The translations under genes were made by a program, and so were the position numbers. A stretch of DNA of 64,000 nucleotides. Origin: Girardinichthys multiradiatus (lineage: Eukaryota > Chordata > Actinopteri > Cyprinodontiformes > Goodeidae). The notes beneath the pieces were generated by a model. The model ran no database searches, was not told where the DNA came from, and was given only the letters and a program-made list of their open reading frames with translations. The stretch lies in assembly GCF_021462225.1 (NCBI RefSeq), contig NC_061800.1:12074749-12138748 (forward strand), read 5' to 3'. Positions 42,560 to 56,084 of this stretch are shown piece by piece; the first letter of the stretch is position 1; each line of letters opens with the position of its first letter.

Positions 42560-45000
42560 TTTTAATTAGGCCCAAGCAGGTAGGCCTGCAAGGGCCTATT
42601 GTAATTGCTCGGTTTAAGGTAGGCCTGCAAGGGCCTATTGTAATTGCTCCGTTTATTTATTTCTTGTTCAGGCGACAAATGAATTGCCTTTTTTGCGGCT
42701 TTAACATATTCAAAAACTCACCAAACTTTACCCAAAATTGTCTCCCTAGTGAAATTTAAGGTTTTTAATGGAATTGAAAATGGGCGTGACCAAACGGCTC
42801 TACAGCGCCCCCTAAAGTGAGATAGGCCAAATGGTAAGTCCTAGAAAGTTTAAATTTGGTACATAGCTAGATCTCCCCAAATCATGAAAAAAAGTCTCTT
42901 TGGGGTATGCCGTAAAACCAACAGGAAGTCGGCCATTTCGGGTCAAAGGGTCATTTTTGGACATTTTTCACTTTTCATACATGTCGAACTTTAACAAACT
43001 CCTCCTAGGAATTTTGAGCTACCGATTTCATATTTGGTCAGTATGTAGTTAAGGCATTGATAAAAGTTATCAAAATTTTGAGTTTTTGAGCATGTTGCAG
43101 GGGCGAGACCAGGCCTCAAATTTAGACTTCTCGCCGCGAATTTCGAACAGCAATAACTTTCACATAAATTGGCTGAAATACACCAAACCTGGTATTATTG
43201 AACCCTCTCAGGTCACCAAATATCCTATGGGGTCAAATTATGACATCATCAAAGCCACGCCCCCTGAGAACAGGAAGTCACTTTTTTCACTTACAAACGT
43301 GCCTCTCTGACCATCTTGACCCATTCAACTTGAAACTGTGTCAGAAGACAGATAACTAGTGGGTCAAACTTCATTTGAAGCACAGTAGCTTTTCATAAAA
43401 GGGCGTGGCCATGGTGGCGCGGCGAAGTTGGACGTCACGCCATGGCCATACGTTCGGCTTTAATTTCCACATACATCATCTGATCTGCACCAAATTCAAT
43501 GTGATTGATCCTTGTCCAGTCCCCAACAGAGATCTGATCAGATATTTGGTGGGCATTCCCTAATTTGTCCACAGCGCCCCCTAGAAAATTATAAAAAATC
43601 AGCCCCAAGCCATGCTTTGACCGAGGATTATGAAATTTGGTACACATATTTCACTTCTCAAGACCTACAACTTGGAGCGTTGGTCCAAACCCAACAGGAA
43701 GTGGGTTATTTTGGATTAAAGTTGCCATTTTGACCCCAGATTTGCACTTTCTAGCCTCCATATCTGAGCGAATTCCTCCTACAGCTTTTGACTTAGAGAC
43801 TTGAAAATCACTCAGTATACTCTTAACGCACTGGGGATCAAAAGTTATCAAAAGCTTTTTGATACATGAAAGCGTGTGGGCGTGGCAACGCCTCAAAATA
43901 TGACTTCTCGCCATGAAAAATGAAACTGTTATAGTTTCTACAAGGAAAGTCACAGAGACATGAACCTTCTGGGATTTATCCATATGATGACTGGAACAAT
44001 ATTCAATGGTCAACTGCTGACATCATTGAAGCCCCGCCCCCTGAGAACAAGAAGTGTAATGTTTCACTTAGTGTGGCCCATATTTGATCTCCTTCACCTA
44101 ATCAACTTGAAACTGCCTCCAATGACAGATAACACGATGGTCTAACTTGGTCTCCAGTACTGACAGGTGTAGCCGTGGCAGTGTTGCGAAGTCTGATGTC
44201 ACGCCATGGCCATACGTTTCGCTTTAACTTCCACATACATCATCTGATCTGCACCAAATTTAATGTGATGAATCCTAGTCCAGTCCCCAAGAGAGATCTG
44301 ATGACATATTTGGTGGGCGTGGTCTAATTCGTCCACAGCGCCCCCTAGAATATGTAAACAAATCACCCCCAAGTCATGCTTTGACTGAGAATTATGAAAT
44401 TTGATACACATATGTAACTTGTCAGGACCTACAAAAAAGTATCTTGGAGCATTGGTCCAAACCCACAGGAAGTCGTCCATTTTGGATTGAATTTGTTATT
44501 TTGTCCCCGAATTTTCCCTTTCTAGCCCGCATATCTGAGCGAACTCCTCCTACAGCTTTTGACTTAAAGACTTGAAAATCACTCAGTATACTCTTAAGGG
44601 ATTGGGGATCAAAAGTTATCAAAAGCTTTTTGATATATTAAAGCATGTGGGCGTGGCCACGCCTCAAAATATGACTTCTCACCATAAAAGATGAAATTGA
44701 TATAGCTTCTACAAGAAAAGGTGCAGAGACCTGAAACCTTCTGAGATTGATCTGCCTCTGGCCTTGAACAATATTCAATGATCAGATGCTGACATCATCA
44801 AAGCCCCGCCCCCTGAGAACAGGAAGTGTCATGTTTTCCTTTAGAGAGTCAATTTTTGATGTTCTTCACCTAATCAATGACTGTTCCAAGTAACAGATAA
44901 CATGATGGTCTAAGACAGTCACCAATACTGACTGGTTTGGCTGGAGGGTGTGGCTGTGGCGGCGTGGCGAATTCTGATGTCACGCCATGGCCATATGTTT
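42560..45000. repeat. Mirrored ~770-bp tandem block
   Basis: This is the reverse complement of about 11,540-13,985, with the same three units and the 37-bp pair at its edge. No coding capacity. Confidence 0.75.
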
Positions 45001-45525
45001 GCCTCTAAATTACACATGTATGGTCCAATTCACTCCAAAATAAATATTGTTGATCTTTGTCAGCCCCCAAACACCTCTATTGGATTACATTGAAATTTGG
45101 ATCAACAGCGCCCCCTAGGACATTTCAAGGGCTATATCTTTCTTATACATCATCCGATCCACTTGAAATGTAGTATACATGATCATGAGTTAATGATGGA
45201 CATTTTGACACAGTCAATTGATGACATCAGTTTAGCCCCGCCCACTAAGAAACAAATGAGTATAGCTTCCATCAAGAAGGTCGATTTACTCCGAAATGAA
45301 TATGGTTGATCTTTGTCAGCCCCCAAACACCACTATTGGATTACATTGAAATATGGATTAACAGCACCCCCTAGGATATTTCAAGTGCTCTATCTCCCTC
45401 ATACATAATCGGATCCACTTGAAATGTAGTATACATCATCAGGGATCAATGCTGAACATGTTGGCACAGGCAATTCATGGCATTGTTTTAGCCCCGCCCA
45501 CAAATAAACAAGTGAGTGCAGCTTC
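45000..45525. repeat. Mirrored ~257-bp tandem pair
   Basis: This is the reverse complement of 11,000-11,520, with AACAGCGCCCCCTAGG-like cores at about 45,103 and a variant at 45,360. Confidence 0.75.
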
Positions 45526-47645
45526 CATCTGGAAGGTCCGATTTACTGCAAATTTTGAATGTTTCTCGCCAGACCAGAACTCTGCATGACCGAAGATCAT
45601 ATGACATGTCTCTCACAGTCCCCCTTAGTGGCAACAATTGGAAGTGAACAGCGGCCTCATTGGTGGCGTGCAGCCGGCGATGCCAGGCTCCCGCGATCTC
45701 TGCACAGGCCGAGTTGCGCTGAGGTGCGAAGGATGCCAGGATCTGCTGGAGGTTTCTTCTTGTTAAAGAACAGTTCTCCTTTCTGTTGCATGCATTCTCA
45801 GTATGAGGGATTGCTGCAAGTCACTGACTTAATGCCATCAGCTAGGTTTGCTTAGAAAACCACTGTTGATTAGCTAGGATCAATTTGAAATGTTTGTAAT
45901 TCACTTTGAATCTGTCTGTATGATTTGACTGAATTAATGGTGTATTTCTGTAAATAATTGTGTGGGGTTTCTTATATAACGTGCCTTTTGACCCCACCTT
46001 TGTTGTGATGCAGTTTACAAATAAACTGAATTAAATTGAAAAATAAAAGAAAGAAATGTTAAAATGACGAAAAACTTCAGCAAATAAAAATGCTTAGACA
46101 TGATAGAAATGTTTAAGCAATCTTTAATCTTTATGGTAAAGATGCAGTGGACATTCATATTTTTACTCCTGATTTAAAGGAGCCAACCACCACTGAGGCT
46201 TCCAGTCAGTTGGTTCCAGAGCATATAACCTAAATGCTGCATCTCCTTGTTTAGTTCTGGTAAAGGGAAGAACTCTGAAATGTATTTAGGCCCAAGGCAA
46301 TTCATGCCTTATCAACAAAATTAAATTCTATAATTTCTCAAACAGAGTTTCATTGCAGTGATTTAAGGACGGTGAAATGTGATTGTTTTGGTGTAGGTCA
46401 GGAACCGGGCAGCAGATGTTTGGATGAGGTGATTGATTTTTATTTTTTACAGAAACCTGTACACCGTTATAGAAATACTGAAAAGAAAAGCATGCAAAAG
46501 TTTTTTTCTGTTTTTATAGGAAACCTCGTTATTCAGGCAATGCCCGTTATAGTATAGTATGTAGTATATAATACACTACTTTGTGTTTCAATGCAACAAT
46601 GAGAAAAAAATTACTGAAGTGCAATGGTTTTAATTCATAAAACACAATGGTTTTTTGGAAAAAAGTGCAACTAATTCCCCAGTAAACCCTTTTGAATACA
46701 AAATAATAATACAAAATGCTACAAAAACATGTTTTATGTCCTCAATAATGCATCTTCTCTTTCAGGTGAACAAAATATCTTATTAAATTATAATAGGATT
46801 ATAGAGACTTTTGACACACTTATAGGGGTTATATGTAGCAATATTTACATTATGATAAACACTAACTGCATAATCACACCTAATGGTAATAACCTCAGCA
46901 ACCCAGCAGGTGGCAGGACTGTTACTTTTTCCTTCTTTTCCCAAGATCATGCCTCTGACTGTGATGATAAACTATTCTTTTGGGGTTTAAAGGGGACATA
47001 TGCTTTTAAATCCTTCTTTTTTACACTTAAATCATTAGGTTTTGTTCTATATAAAGTGGAACTGCAATGCTTTGGTCTGACTTCTTTGTAATTGTAGCAC
47101 CACAGGCTCTTCTTTTATCCCTGTTCTGAGGTACATCTGAGAGCAAATTGTTTTGGTGCGGTCTCTTTAAATGCTACTGAGGCATTTATTTAAAGGCTAA
47201 AAAACTGAATTTTGCATATGTCCCTGGGTTTAATAAATAGTTCAGGACTCTCATTTTCAGAAGTGTTACAGCTAGTCCAAGTGTATCACCGTTGCATGTC
47301 ATAGCCAGTTTGAGATTGAGTACTGTCTTTATGAACGTTGGATCACTACTATAACTATAGATCCACTGAAAGCCATCTGAGAGACACATGAAGGTGTCTA
47401 AGGTGAATGTGCTACCTTAAACAGAAGCTGGTTACATCAAACTGATTGGGAAGTTAATTCCTGAAGATTGTGTAAATGTGTGTTGAAGAGCGTCTCCAGT
47501 TGAAAACACACATACTCACTCTCAATTCTATTAGATGGAGGCAGGTGTGGATTTAAGAGTGGCTTAAAAAGTGGCTTTGTTATACACTCTCTTTTCTTTT
47601 TTGGTATTTTCTTCTTTTTGTGGACTTAATTTAAAAGGACCCAAG

Positions 47646-47691
<46 letters not shown>

Positions 47692-48536
47692 CACATACAC
47701 CCACTCCAGGAAGTTTTGTTGAACATCATAAACCACCTTCCCTCACCACTGAGCACTAAAGCAATATACCTTGCAATTGGACAAGTCAGAGATCGTGATG
47801 GAATATATTCTCACTGCTGAGACAAGTATCTTCTTTTGTTTAATCTTTAGAACCTTTTATGCTTTCATGGTTTGCCTGTTCAAATTATCCAGAGATGGAG
47901 AGTGCTACTGAAAATTTATACACAATCAGGTGCTAAGTTCCCCAATAAGGATGAAAGCCAAGATGTTACAAGAAATCTGTTGCATTCACATTGTAAGCAG
48001 ATGCAAATGTAATATTTCACAGTGCTTTTCTTTTTGAATATTCCTCTTTTACTTCCTGCTTTTTGGGAGTCCCCCAACCCCCAGGGCATACAAACCTCAG
48101 CACATTCAGCTTCTCTGTAGTCCCGCTCTTTTCTTCCCTGGCAGATTCATATTCACCATCCTTTGTCAAATACGTCTATAAAATAAGATACCTGCCTTTT
48201 AATGCCAGACTTTAACACGACAATTTCCCAAATAAAACATCTAAATAAAAATATGACTCATGTCACAGTTACCTTCTATTGTAACTATTTTTGAATTGTG
48301 ATCCTTTGGAGTTGCATTATGACTGACCTTAGCTATATAAATAATTGTCAACTAATTTAGTAATTGAATAATCATTAACTGGAGGATACAGACTCTAAAA
48401 CATGGCTTTTGCTGAAATAAAAGCTTTCTCAGAGCATTAATTAAGCCAAAACTGTACAAAAATGTATACATTTTGCATTTAAGATGAACCTTCTTTGTTT
48501 GTAAATATGTTTTATCCAGAGCTTCTCAAGTGCCAC
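45526..48536. other. Non-coding stretch without a supported gene (right arm)
   Basis: This is the mirror of 8,027-11,000. A pure (CA)n run at 47,648-47,690 replaces the interrupted TG-rich stretch of the left arm. No gene is visible. Confidence 0.6.
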
Positions 48537-48539
48537 AGT

Positions 48540-51267
48540 TTTAATTCAAAAATACTTTATTAATCCCAAAGGGAAATTAAATGTTGTAGCTCATTATGAA
48601 GGTTTCTTCAAAGAGCCGTTGTAGATGCTGATGGCTGTGGGCAGGAAGGACCTCCTGTAGCGTCTGTCTTACAGCACATCTGAAGAAGCCTCTGACTGAA
48701 GACACTGTTGTTGTAGGACAGTCTCATGAAGAGGATGCTCAGGGTTCTCCATAATGTTCTTCGTTTTATGAAGAATCCGTCTTTCCACAATGATCTCCAG
48801 AGGTTCTAGAGGAGTCCCCAGAACAGAGGCTGCCTTTTTTATCAGCTTGTTGAGCTTTTTTAAGTCCCTGGCTCTGATGCTGCTTCCCCAGCAGATGATG
48901 GCAGAAGAGATCACACTCTCCACAACAGAGTTATAGAAGATATGCAGCATCTTGCTGCAAACACCAAAGGACCTAAGCTTCCTCAAGAAGTATAGTCTGC
49001 TCTGTCCCTTCTTGTAGATGGCTTCACAGTTGCATCTCCACTCCAGTCTGTTGTCCAGGTGAACACTGAGATATTTATACTCCTCCACCACCTCCACTTC
49101 TTCTCCCATGATGGAAATAATGTTTTATCTATTTCTATTTCTCTTAAAATCTACAATCATATCCTTTGTTTTAGTCACGTTCAAGATGAGGTGATTTCAT
49201 TCTACATCTTGCCACAAAGAGTTCCACCAGCTTCCTGTACTCATCTTCTTGTCCATCTCTGATCCACCCCACAACTGCAGAATCACCCGAATATTTCTGC
49301 AGATGACAGGAGTCTGTCTTGTACTGGAGGTCTGAGGTGTACAAAGTGAAGAGGAATGGTGAGAGTACAGTCCCCTGTGGTGCTCCTGTGCTGCTGGCTA
49401 CCTGGTTAGACTCACAACCCTTCAGTCTCACAAACTGTAGTCTGTTTGTCAGGTAGTCTTTGATCCAGGAGATTGTTGAGGCCTCCACCTGAGTCTTCTG
49501 GAGTTTCTGACAAAGCAAATCGGGTTGAATTGTGTTAAATTCACTGGAGAAATAAAAGAACATGATCCTCACAGAGCTGCTGGCTTTGTCCAGATGACAG
49601 TGGGTTTGTTGAAGCAGATGTATGATGGCATCTTCAACTCCAACTTCACAGTGATAAGCAAACTGAAGGAGATCCTGATAGTTTATTGTTTGCTTACTCA
49701 GGAGGGCCAACAGGAGTATTTCTAGGACCTTCATAGTGTGGGATGTCAGGGCAACAGGTCTATAGTCATTGAGGACTGATGGGTGAGTTTTCTTTGGTAC
49801 CGGAACAAGACAGGAGGTCTTACACAACACTGGAACCTTCTTCTGGGCCAGACTAAGGTTGAAGAGGTGCTGCAGAATTTCACAGAGCTGCTCTGCACGG
49901 CCCTTCAGGACTCTAGGGCTGACACGATCTGGACCTGCAGCCTTATTCCGATTCAGTCTCTCCAGTTGCATCTTCACTTGACTTCTTGAGACACACAGGT
50001 GGAAGGGGGAAGCAAAGGAAGCATCAGCATCTTTTGATATGGTTGAAGGCAAACATGTAGAAGCAGAAGGGTCTAGGGCTGAGGTGGAAGATAAAACATT
50101 TGAGGTGTTACTGGACAGCTGTGGGTCCTGTGTGTCAAAGGAGGGTGGGATGTCTGTTTGGCTGTGAGCAGGAGAGGAGGATGCGAAGCTTGTTTCTGAA
50201 CTGAACCTATTAAAGAATGTGCTCAGTTCATTGGCTCTGTCCAGACCTCCATCGGTCCGATCATCCTTCTGCTTGAAGCTTGTGATCTTCTTCATCCTTG
50301 ACCACACATCTTTGATACTGTTTTGCTGGAGCTTGCTCTCCAGCTTCTTCTTGTACACCTCCTTGCTGTCTCTTATCTTGACTTTAAGTTGCTTCTGTAA
50401 ACTCCTCAATAATTCTGTGTCTGTAGCTTAGCAACAACTGAGCTGATGGCATCACATGCAGTGTCGGCAACAGCGGAAGGTGGAACGTATACTGTTGCCA
50501 AAATAACACTGGTGAACTCTGGGTAAATAATATGGACGAAAACGTACTGCCAACAGTTCAATATCTGGACTGCAGAGACGACACTTCACAGTTACATGTC
50601 CTGGATTACACCATCTGTTGTTCACAAGTACTGCCAGTCCACCTCCTTTACATTTGCCGCTCCTCTTTAAATCTCTGTCTGCTCATATGGTTAAAAAGCC
50701 CGGCAGAGAGATGCTGGAGTCAGGGATATGATCCTGCAGCCATGTCTCAGTAAAACACATGATACTGCATGCCCGGTACTCTGGCTGGGTCCTCCTTTGT
50801 AGGGCTTGGAGTTCATCCAACTTGTTTCCCAACGATCTCACATTGCCCATCATAATCGACGGAAGAGATGGTTTGAACTTCCTCCTTCTCTCTCTTCTCT
50901 TAGCTCCTGCTCTGCATCCACGGCGTCTCCTTTTCAACTCATCAGGGATTTGGAGTTGTAGTTGAAGTATTATTTGAGCTTTTGAGATATTAATCAGCTG
51001 CTCCCGGTTGCCATGGCAACGCATCATAACAAATGTCCACAAATAGAAAGTATTAGGAAAAATCCTCCAAGCTGCACAGCATCTGATACCGGAGAGGACA
51101 GTTGTCCAAAAAATAAAAAAATAAAAACAATCTACTGTATCCACCACAAGAGGAAGAGTTCCCAAAAAAGAATAAATCAGAATCAAAAGTAACAGAGCTA
51201 CTCCAACCTGCTGCCACCTTGAGCAGTACAATTCTAGAATTCTAGAATAAATAAATTTTAGCTTCAC
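48540..51267 (-). mobile_element. L2/Rex1-type LINE, right arm
   Basis: This is the inverted copy of 5,301-8,026, with the same missing endonuclease part. The 3' end (AATACTTTATTAATCCCAAA on the plus strand) is at 48,549. Confidence 0.85.
48669..50409 (-). pseudogene. L2-type reverse transcriptase, inactive, right arm
   Basis: Segments 50,409-49,171 and 49,109-48,669 share the motif losses of the left copy (FYFSSEFNTI and KYSGDS). Five residue differences from the left are seen in the first segment (Arg/Lys, Gly/Arg, Leu/Phe, Ser/Ala, Trp/Arg). Confidence 0.82.
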
Positions 51268-51446
51268 CTAAGCATTGTTCATGTTCTTACAAATCTTTTG
51301 TACAACTGAAACTTGAAACTTGCAACAAAATGCATTGTTGCCTTTATTTATTTAGAAAAATTTATGAAGCAGTGTGCTTGTGTATGAAGGGGTGGGGAAG
51401 TGGGGTGTTTGGTGGGGGTGGGTGTTTAGAACTGTGTGACATTACA

Positions 51447-51735
51447 AGAGAATTTAAGTACACCCTTTCGTCAAACTTTTTGACAGGTGGGCGGGGCTTC
51501 CTGTGAGGGCGGGACTTCCGGTTGGCGCCATGTGGGGGCCATGTGGGCGGGAGGTCAGGTGGTCAAGCAGGGGGGTGTGTCCAAGGGGCGTAACCATGGA
51601 TGCTGATTGCTTGTCGTCATTAGGGGCGATACCTTAAATGAGTCAATTAAAACACAGGGGTGTGTTTAAGGGTGTTACGGGGAAGGCCTTAAATGAGCCA
51701 ATTAAAACACACAGGGGTGTGTTTAAGGGTGTTAT
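51447..51735 (+). repeat. Polinton terminal repeat with subterminal tandem (outer-right)
   Basis: This is the mirror of 4,834-5,121. It includes GGGCGGGACTTCCGGTTGG near 51,508 (GC-box and ETS-type site) and AAATGAGTCAATT near 51,640. Confidence 0.83.
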
Positions 51736-51899
51736 TAATAATCTCTATGTTTTTCAGGCGTTAATACATCTAAAAACAAAAAGACATGCATCCTTTTATA
51801 TTTTAAAGGTATAATCAACTTAATGTTGACCTATCACATGAAATCCTAATAAATGAACTATGTAACCTGACAGAACTGTAAGTTCATTTTGCTTTACAG

Positions 51900-52052
51900 C
51901 AGGACCTAATTGTTGAATATATGAGCCAGTCTAAATCAGTTCAAAATAGAAAAGACCTAAAAAAAGTAAATAAAAGATTGTGCTTCCCTACATCGATGGA
52001 ACGAGAAAACCTTCAGCTTCTGCGTCAACAGACAGGAAAGCAGATGAAAGAG
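51900..52052 (+). CDS. Candidate spliced exon near Polinton end (outer-right)
   Basis: The acceptor is TTTGCTTTACAG at 51,899 and the donor is GAG|GTAAGA at 52,053. It is open throughout, with an in-frame ATG at 51,921 (MSQSKSVQNRKDL). The segment ENLQLLRQQTGKQMKE is predicted helical. Three copies exist in the window: two open and one with indels. Its partner exons are not identified. Confidence 0.42.
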
Positions 52053-52928
52053 GTAAGACGAATATGAGATTAACAGAAAAAAAAAAAAAAAAACAACTTT
52101 ACAATCTCTTAGTATACTGTTTCCAAGTTACAAATTGACTCTAGCAATGATGTGTTTGTTTTGAATCATGAGAGACTCCATTTTAGGAAAAAGGAATGAT
52201 AATTTTAGTTACCTGTAGCTTTTCTAAAACATTTACTTTTTCATCTTAGCGTAAAAAGGTTATTCAGGGGGTTACAGTTATTCTATATCCATCTGTTAGG
52301 GGCGATGTCAGGAAGGGCAGTTAGGTCTGTTCCTTAGATAACCATACCACCTTTGAACTCAAGAAGGGTTTTGGTCTTAAAACATAGAGTCTTTGCAGTT
52401 GAGATAACACTGTCATTTGGGTTGCCTTATCCCTCTGAACCTCTGTGTTATTGGAGAAAGCTGCAAAAACCATTATCAGAAGTTTTGATGGTTAGGCAAA
52501 TTCCACAACAGATAACACTGTCATGTTCTGGTATAAATATTGTGTGTAAATGTTTTTCGGGGGCTCTGTTTCATTGGCTAACCTCAGTGTCAGGGTATTC
52601 AAATGCTGAATGTCTTTGAAACACAACACTTGTTACATTGAAAATACCAGTACTGACAAGAAAAAATGTCGGTAAATATTTCAGGAAACCTGGAAATTGT
52701 GGCTTCTACTTCTAATGATTCACAAAAGTACAATGACATCTTTAAAAGTAAGTAAGTAAGTAAGTATTCATCTTTAAGAAATCATTAAATGCATGTGAAT
52801 GTTCTCTAATATTGTTTATATATATATATATATATATTTGTTTCTTTGTCACAGAACCCACCGCTGATGACCTTGATGATTTCATCTTGACACAATCAGA
52901 ATATGGTAAGTAAATGTTAAATGCAATA

Positions 52929-52981
<53 letters not shown>

Positions 52982-53488
52982 TAACCCTTGACAATGTTTC
53001 AATTTATAGATTTGATGAGAGAGGTAAACCCGAATGATCAAGTTGGAGGATTCAGGAATCGACAGTCAAAATTAAGAAGGCGAATTATTTCCAAACAAGA
53101 AAAACCCCCAACAACATCTGAACTTTCTTCTAACACAGAAATTAAAACTGATTCTTTGAATACTCCTCCGGCAATTATTATCATTTCCGCTGAAGACACA
53201 CCGGATAAGTTACCGGCACCTCCAGAAAGTAAGTCCTAAGAACTATCTGTTTTTCTTTGAGAGTGAATGTATTTTATTTATGTGTTATTAGAGACTTTGT
53301 TTTAAACCTCCGATAAAACTGTTTACAGATTCGACAGAGAGCTCTGTGGAAGACACAGCTGTCGAGCAGCAGGGTAGAAAAAAATAAAAATAAAATAAAA
53401 ACAACAATATATATGTATTTTAAGCATAGTTCAATAAAATATCATATAAACCTGTTTACAGATACATCCAAAGATGCCACACTGAATC

Positions 53489-54025
53489 TGTTGGAATAAT
53501 TGAATATAGATTTACCTTATATTTTCTCCTATTCTTTAACTTGACTATTTGATTATATAACCTTTCATGATGTATGTGTGAGAAAGGATGTGATGAGTTT
53601 GTCTGCAGGATAATAAATGGAGCTGAACTAGCAGAGAAGGAAGCAGTCCAGTAGAGGAGGTCATAAAGATGAAGGAGGTCATAAAGATGAAGGCTGATTA
53701 CACTCAACAAAAAGGCACAACTGACCCTACCAGTTGGAAGAGACTGTGGGAAATGTGTTGTTAATGTATAAAGCTGTTTATGACCTGTTTACGATGCAGC
53801 TGTTGTTTCCCCCCATCCTTTAGAGAACAATGTTTTTGTAAACTAGGGACCCCCGAAAGACAATAAAAAGAGGAAGCGGTCGGATAGGCTTCAGAGCGGT
53901 GCGAGATCTGTAACTGAGCAAATCTTGACCGTTTCTCCTCGCAAAGCGAGTAAAAGGAACTAATACTTTGTCTCTCTTTTCTTTTTGTGTTGTTATAAAT
54001 ATTGTTAGGTTGATTAAACCTGACA
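53489..54025 (+). repeat. 5' LTR
   Basis: 537 bases. A poly(A) signal-like AATAAA occurs near 53,860 (GACAATAAAAAGAGG). It differs from the 3' LTR at six positions by eye (about 1.1%). Confidence 0.92.
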
Positions 54026-54031
54026 TTAATT

Positions 54032-54049
54032 TGGTCCTTCGAGCCGGAT
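54032..54049 (+). promoter_or_regulatory. Retroviral primer-binding site
   Basis: TGGTCCTTCGAGCCGG starts six bases after the 5' LTR. TGG is the complement of the tRNA CCA end. I do not assign the tRNA. Confidence 0.65.
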
Positions 54050-54436
54050 TCCAACTACGCCTGATGGTTCCAGCGTAGACTCCAGGAAAAGACCGTGCGC
54101 ACGGCTGTTTTCAACAGGAAGACACACAGACCCTTTCCGGGACTGGATTTCGGCCCGCCCGCTGGAGTCTGACGGCTGACGGAACTCTGAGAGAGAGAGG
54201 AGAGGACAAAGTGGTGAGTTGAATCTGGATTTAAAACAAAAGTGTGACGAATGACTGGGGGTCATTGCGTAAAGTAAACAAACCCTATGAACCTAGGCAC
54301 TGACAGGTAACAGCAGTGTGCCGAAGTTCTGCTTAAAGTATTAGGGAAAATACTGAAAATTCCGAGGTTATAGGGGACGACAGAGTCCTCTTAAGTATTA
54401 AGAAAGTAATACTAAAATTCCGTGTTTCCAGAACAG

Positions 54437-54630
54437 CGGAGTCTGCGTTTAAGTATTTCAAACAACAAAAAAATACTAAGTAAAATCTGCGTTTAAGTAT
54501 TTTAAACAACAAAAAAAATACTAAGTAAAATCTGCATTTAAGTATTTTAAACAACAAAAAAATACTAAGTAAAATCTGCGTTTAAGTATTTTAAACAACA
54601 AAAAAAAAAAATACTAAGTAAAATCTGCGT
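54437..54630. repeat. ~47-bp tandem repeats in the ERV leader
   Basis: About four copies contain CTGCGTTTAAGTATTTTAAA, then CAAC with an A-run, then ATACTAAGTAAAAT. They differ mainly in the length of the A-run. Confidence 0.8.
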
Positions 54631-54649
54631 TTAAATGTGTGCATGTGAG

Positions 54650-56080
54650 AAATAAATGGAGGATTTAAACCACTAGGTTTTACCTCATACCAAAAACAGT
54701 AGGATTGTAAGTGACTAACTTTTGTGGAAGCAAAGGCAAGAATTCTCCACTCGAAAGAGTTGAAGTGAGAATTACCACAAAAGGAGATTTTTCTGTCACC
54801 CTACTGAAGAGAAAAACCCAGTATTTAGAATACCCTAGGTATTTATATGCTGGACCAAATTTAAATCAAAAAATGGGAAAAGGGTGATTTAAATACACTA
54901 AAATTAATAATAATGTAAAGATTGGAAATTTATGGAAGCACATGATCAAATTAAAATATTAAAATTAAAATATTTAGATAAATGGATAACCACATATCAT
55001 TATGATGGTCGTTTAAACTCTAAAAAAAAAAAAAAAAAATTAGGTGATCCGTAGGATGCAATAATTAAAAGTACATTAAAAGTAAACGTGATTTAAGAAA
55101 AATGGACAAAGCAGTAATGTAGATGAGGATGTAGATTACTGCTTAAAAGTAACTAAAAAGAGAGAGATGTGATGCAGGAGATAAGAATGGACGTTTTTGT
55201 GGAAAGCAGAAAAGGTCAGAGGGCTAAGAAGTAATTTTTTGATAGACTTGCACAGTGGAATAGCAGGACAGAAGAAAGGGAGTAAAAGAGCAGGTGGAAA
55301 GTTTTTGTTTTGTACCAAAGATCTGATGAGGTTTGACAGGATAAGATGGGCTAAAATGAGTCCTTTTGGTGAATAAATCCATCCCCACCATGGCTGTACC
55401 TCATGTATGTTTTATTTGTGTTTATTTTTTATTATTATTGTTTTGAGACGCTGAAGGCTGTTGATACAGCATGTCACGGAGGTTCATGGCATGACATGGG
55501 TTTTTTCTGTGTAACCTTAGAAAATATTTTACTCTTTTTAATAGCCAGAGTGAAACAAAAAGAGGAATAACCTTTTGAAGAATATAGGATTAGACTGACA
55601 AAAGTGTTTAAAATACATAGTGGTCTACAATAAGCAAGGAGCTTATTAACAGCAGTTAAAAAAAAAAAAAAAATGCACTACATGCTGGTTCCAGGGAAGC
55701 AATTAATACCTGGGTAAGGAGATATTTTATAGGGTTCCCCACAGCAAATCTAGAAGACTATGTAAATCATGCCCTCCATGCAGAAAAAGTTATGAAGGAA
55801 AAATAAATACATAGGCAACACCTTTTTTCAGCAAGAAGAAGAAGTTATTATTAAAACAACAGAGGTAGAGAAAAAATTAGAGGCAGAGGACAAAAACCGC
55901 AGGGGTCAGAGAGGAGTGAGCAGAGGAGATTACAGACAATACACATCAGGGTGTTGATGTTAAAAAAGGAGTAGGACCACCTTATTACCACTATTAACTG
56001 GATGTTCTGAATAAGCAACCCCTAGACATAGGGACAGCTTTACTAACAGAAGGAAGAAATGTTATTACTCAACTATAAGA
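54650..56080 (+). other. ERV leader/gag-equivalent region, unreadable
   Basis: By position this should hold gag. I see only short AT-rich frames with many stops and A-runs (for example 55,022-55,040 and 55,655-55,673), so no gag protein can be supported. Confidence 0.5.
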
Positions 56081-56084
56081 TCAG

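Larger units (their letters stand above)
37197..51446. repeat. Host amplicon unit U, inverted right-arm copy
   Basis: This is the reverse complement of 5,122-19,313 at more than 99% by eye. Differences are mostly microsatellite lengths and scattered substitutions. It contains the 987-aa gene, the SINE-like duplication, the 770-bp tandem block and the L2-type LINE in mirrored order. Confidence 0.82.
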
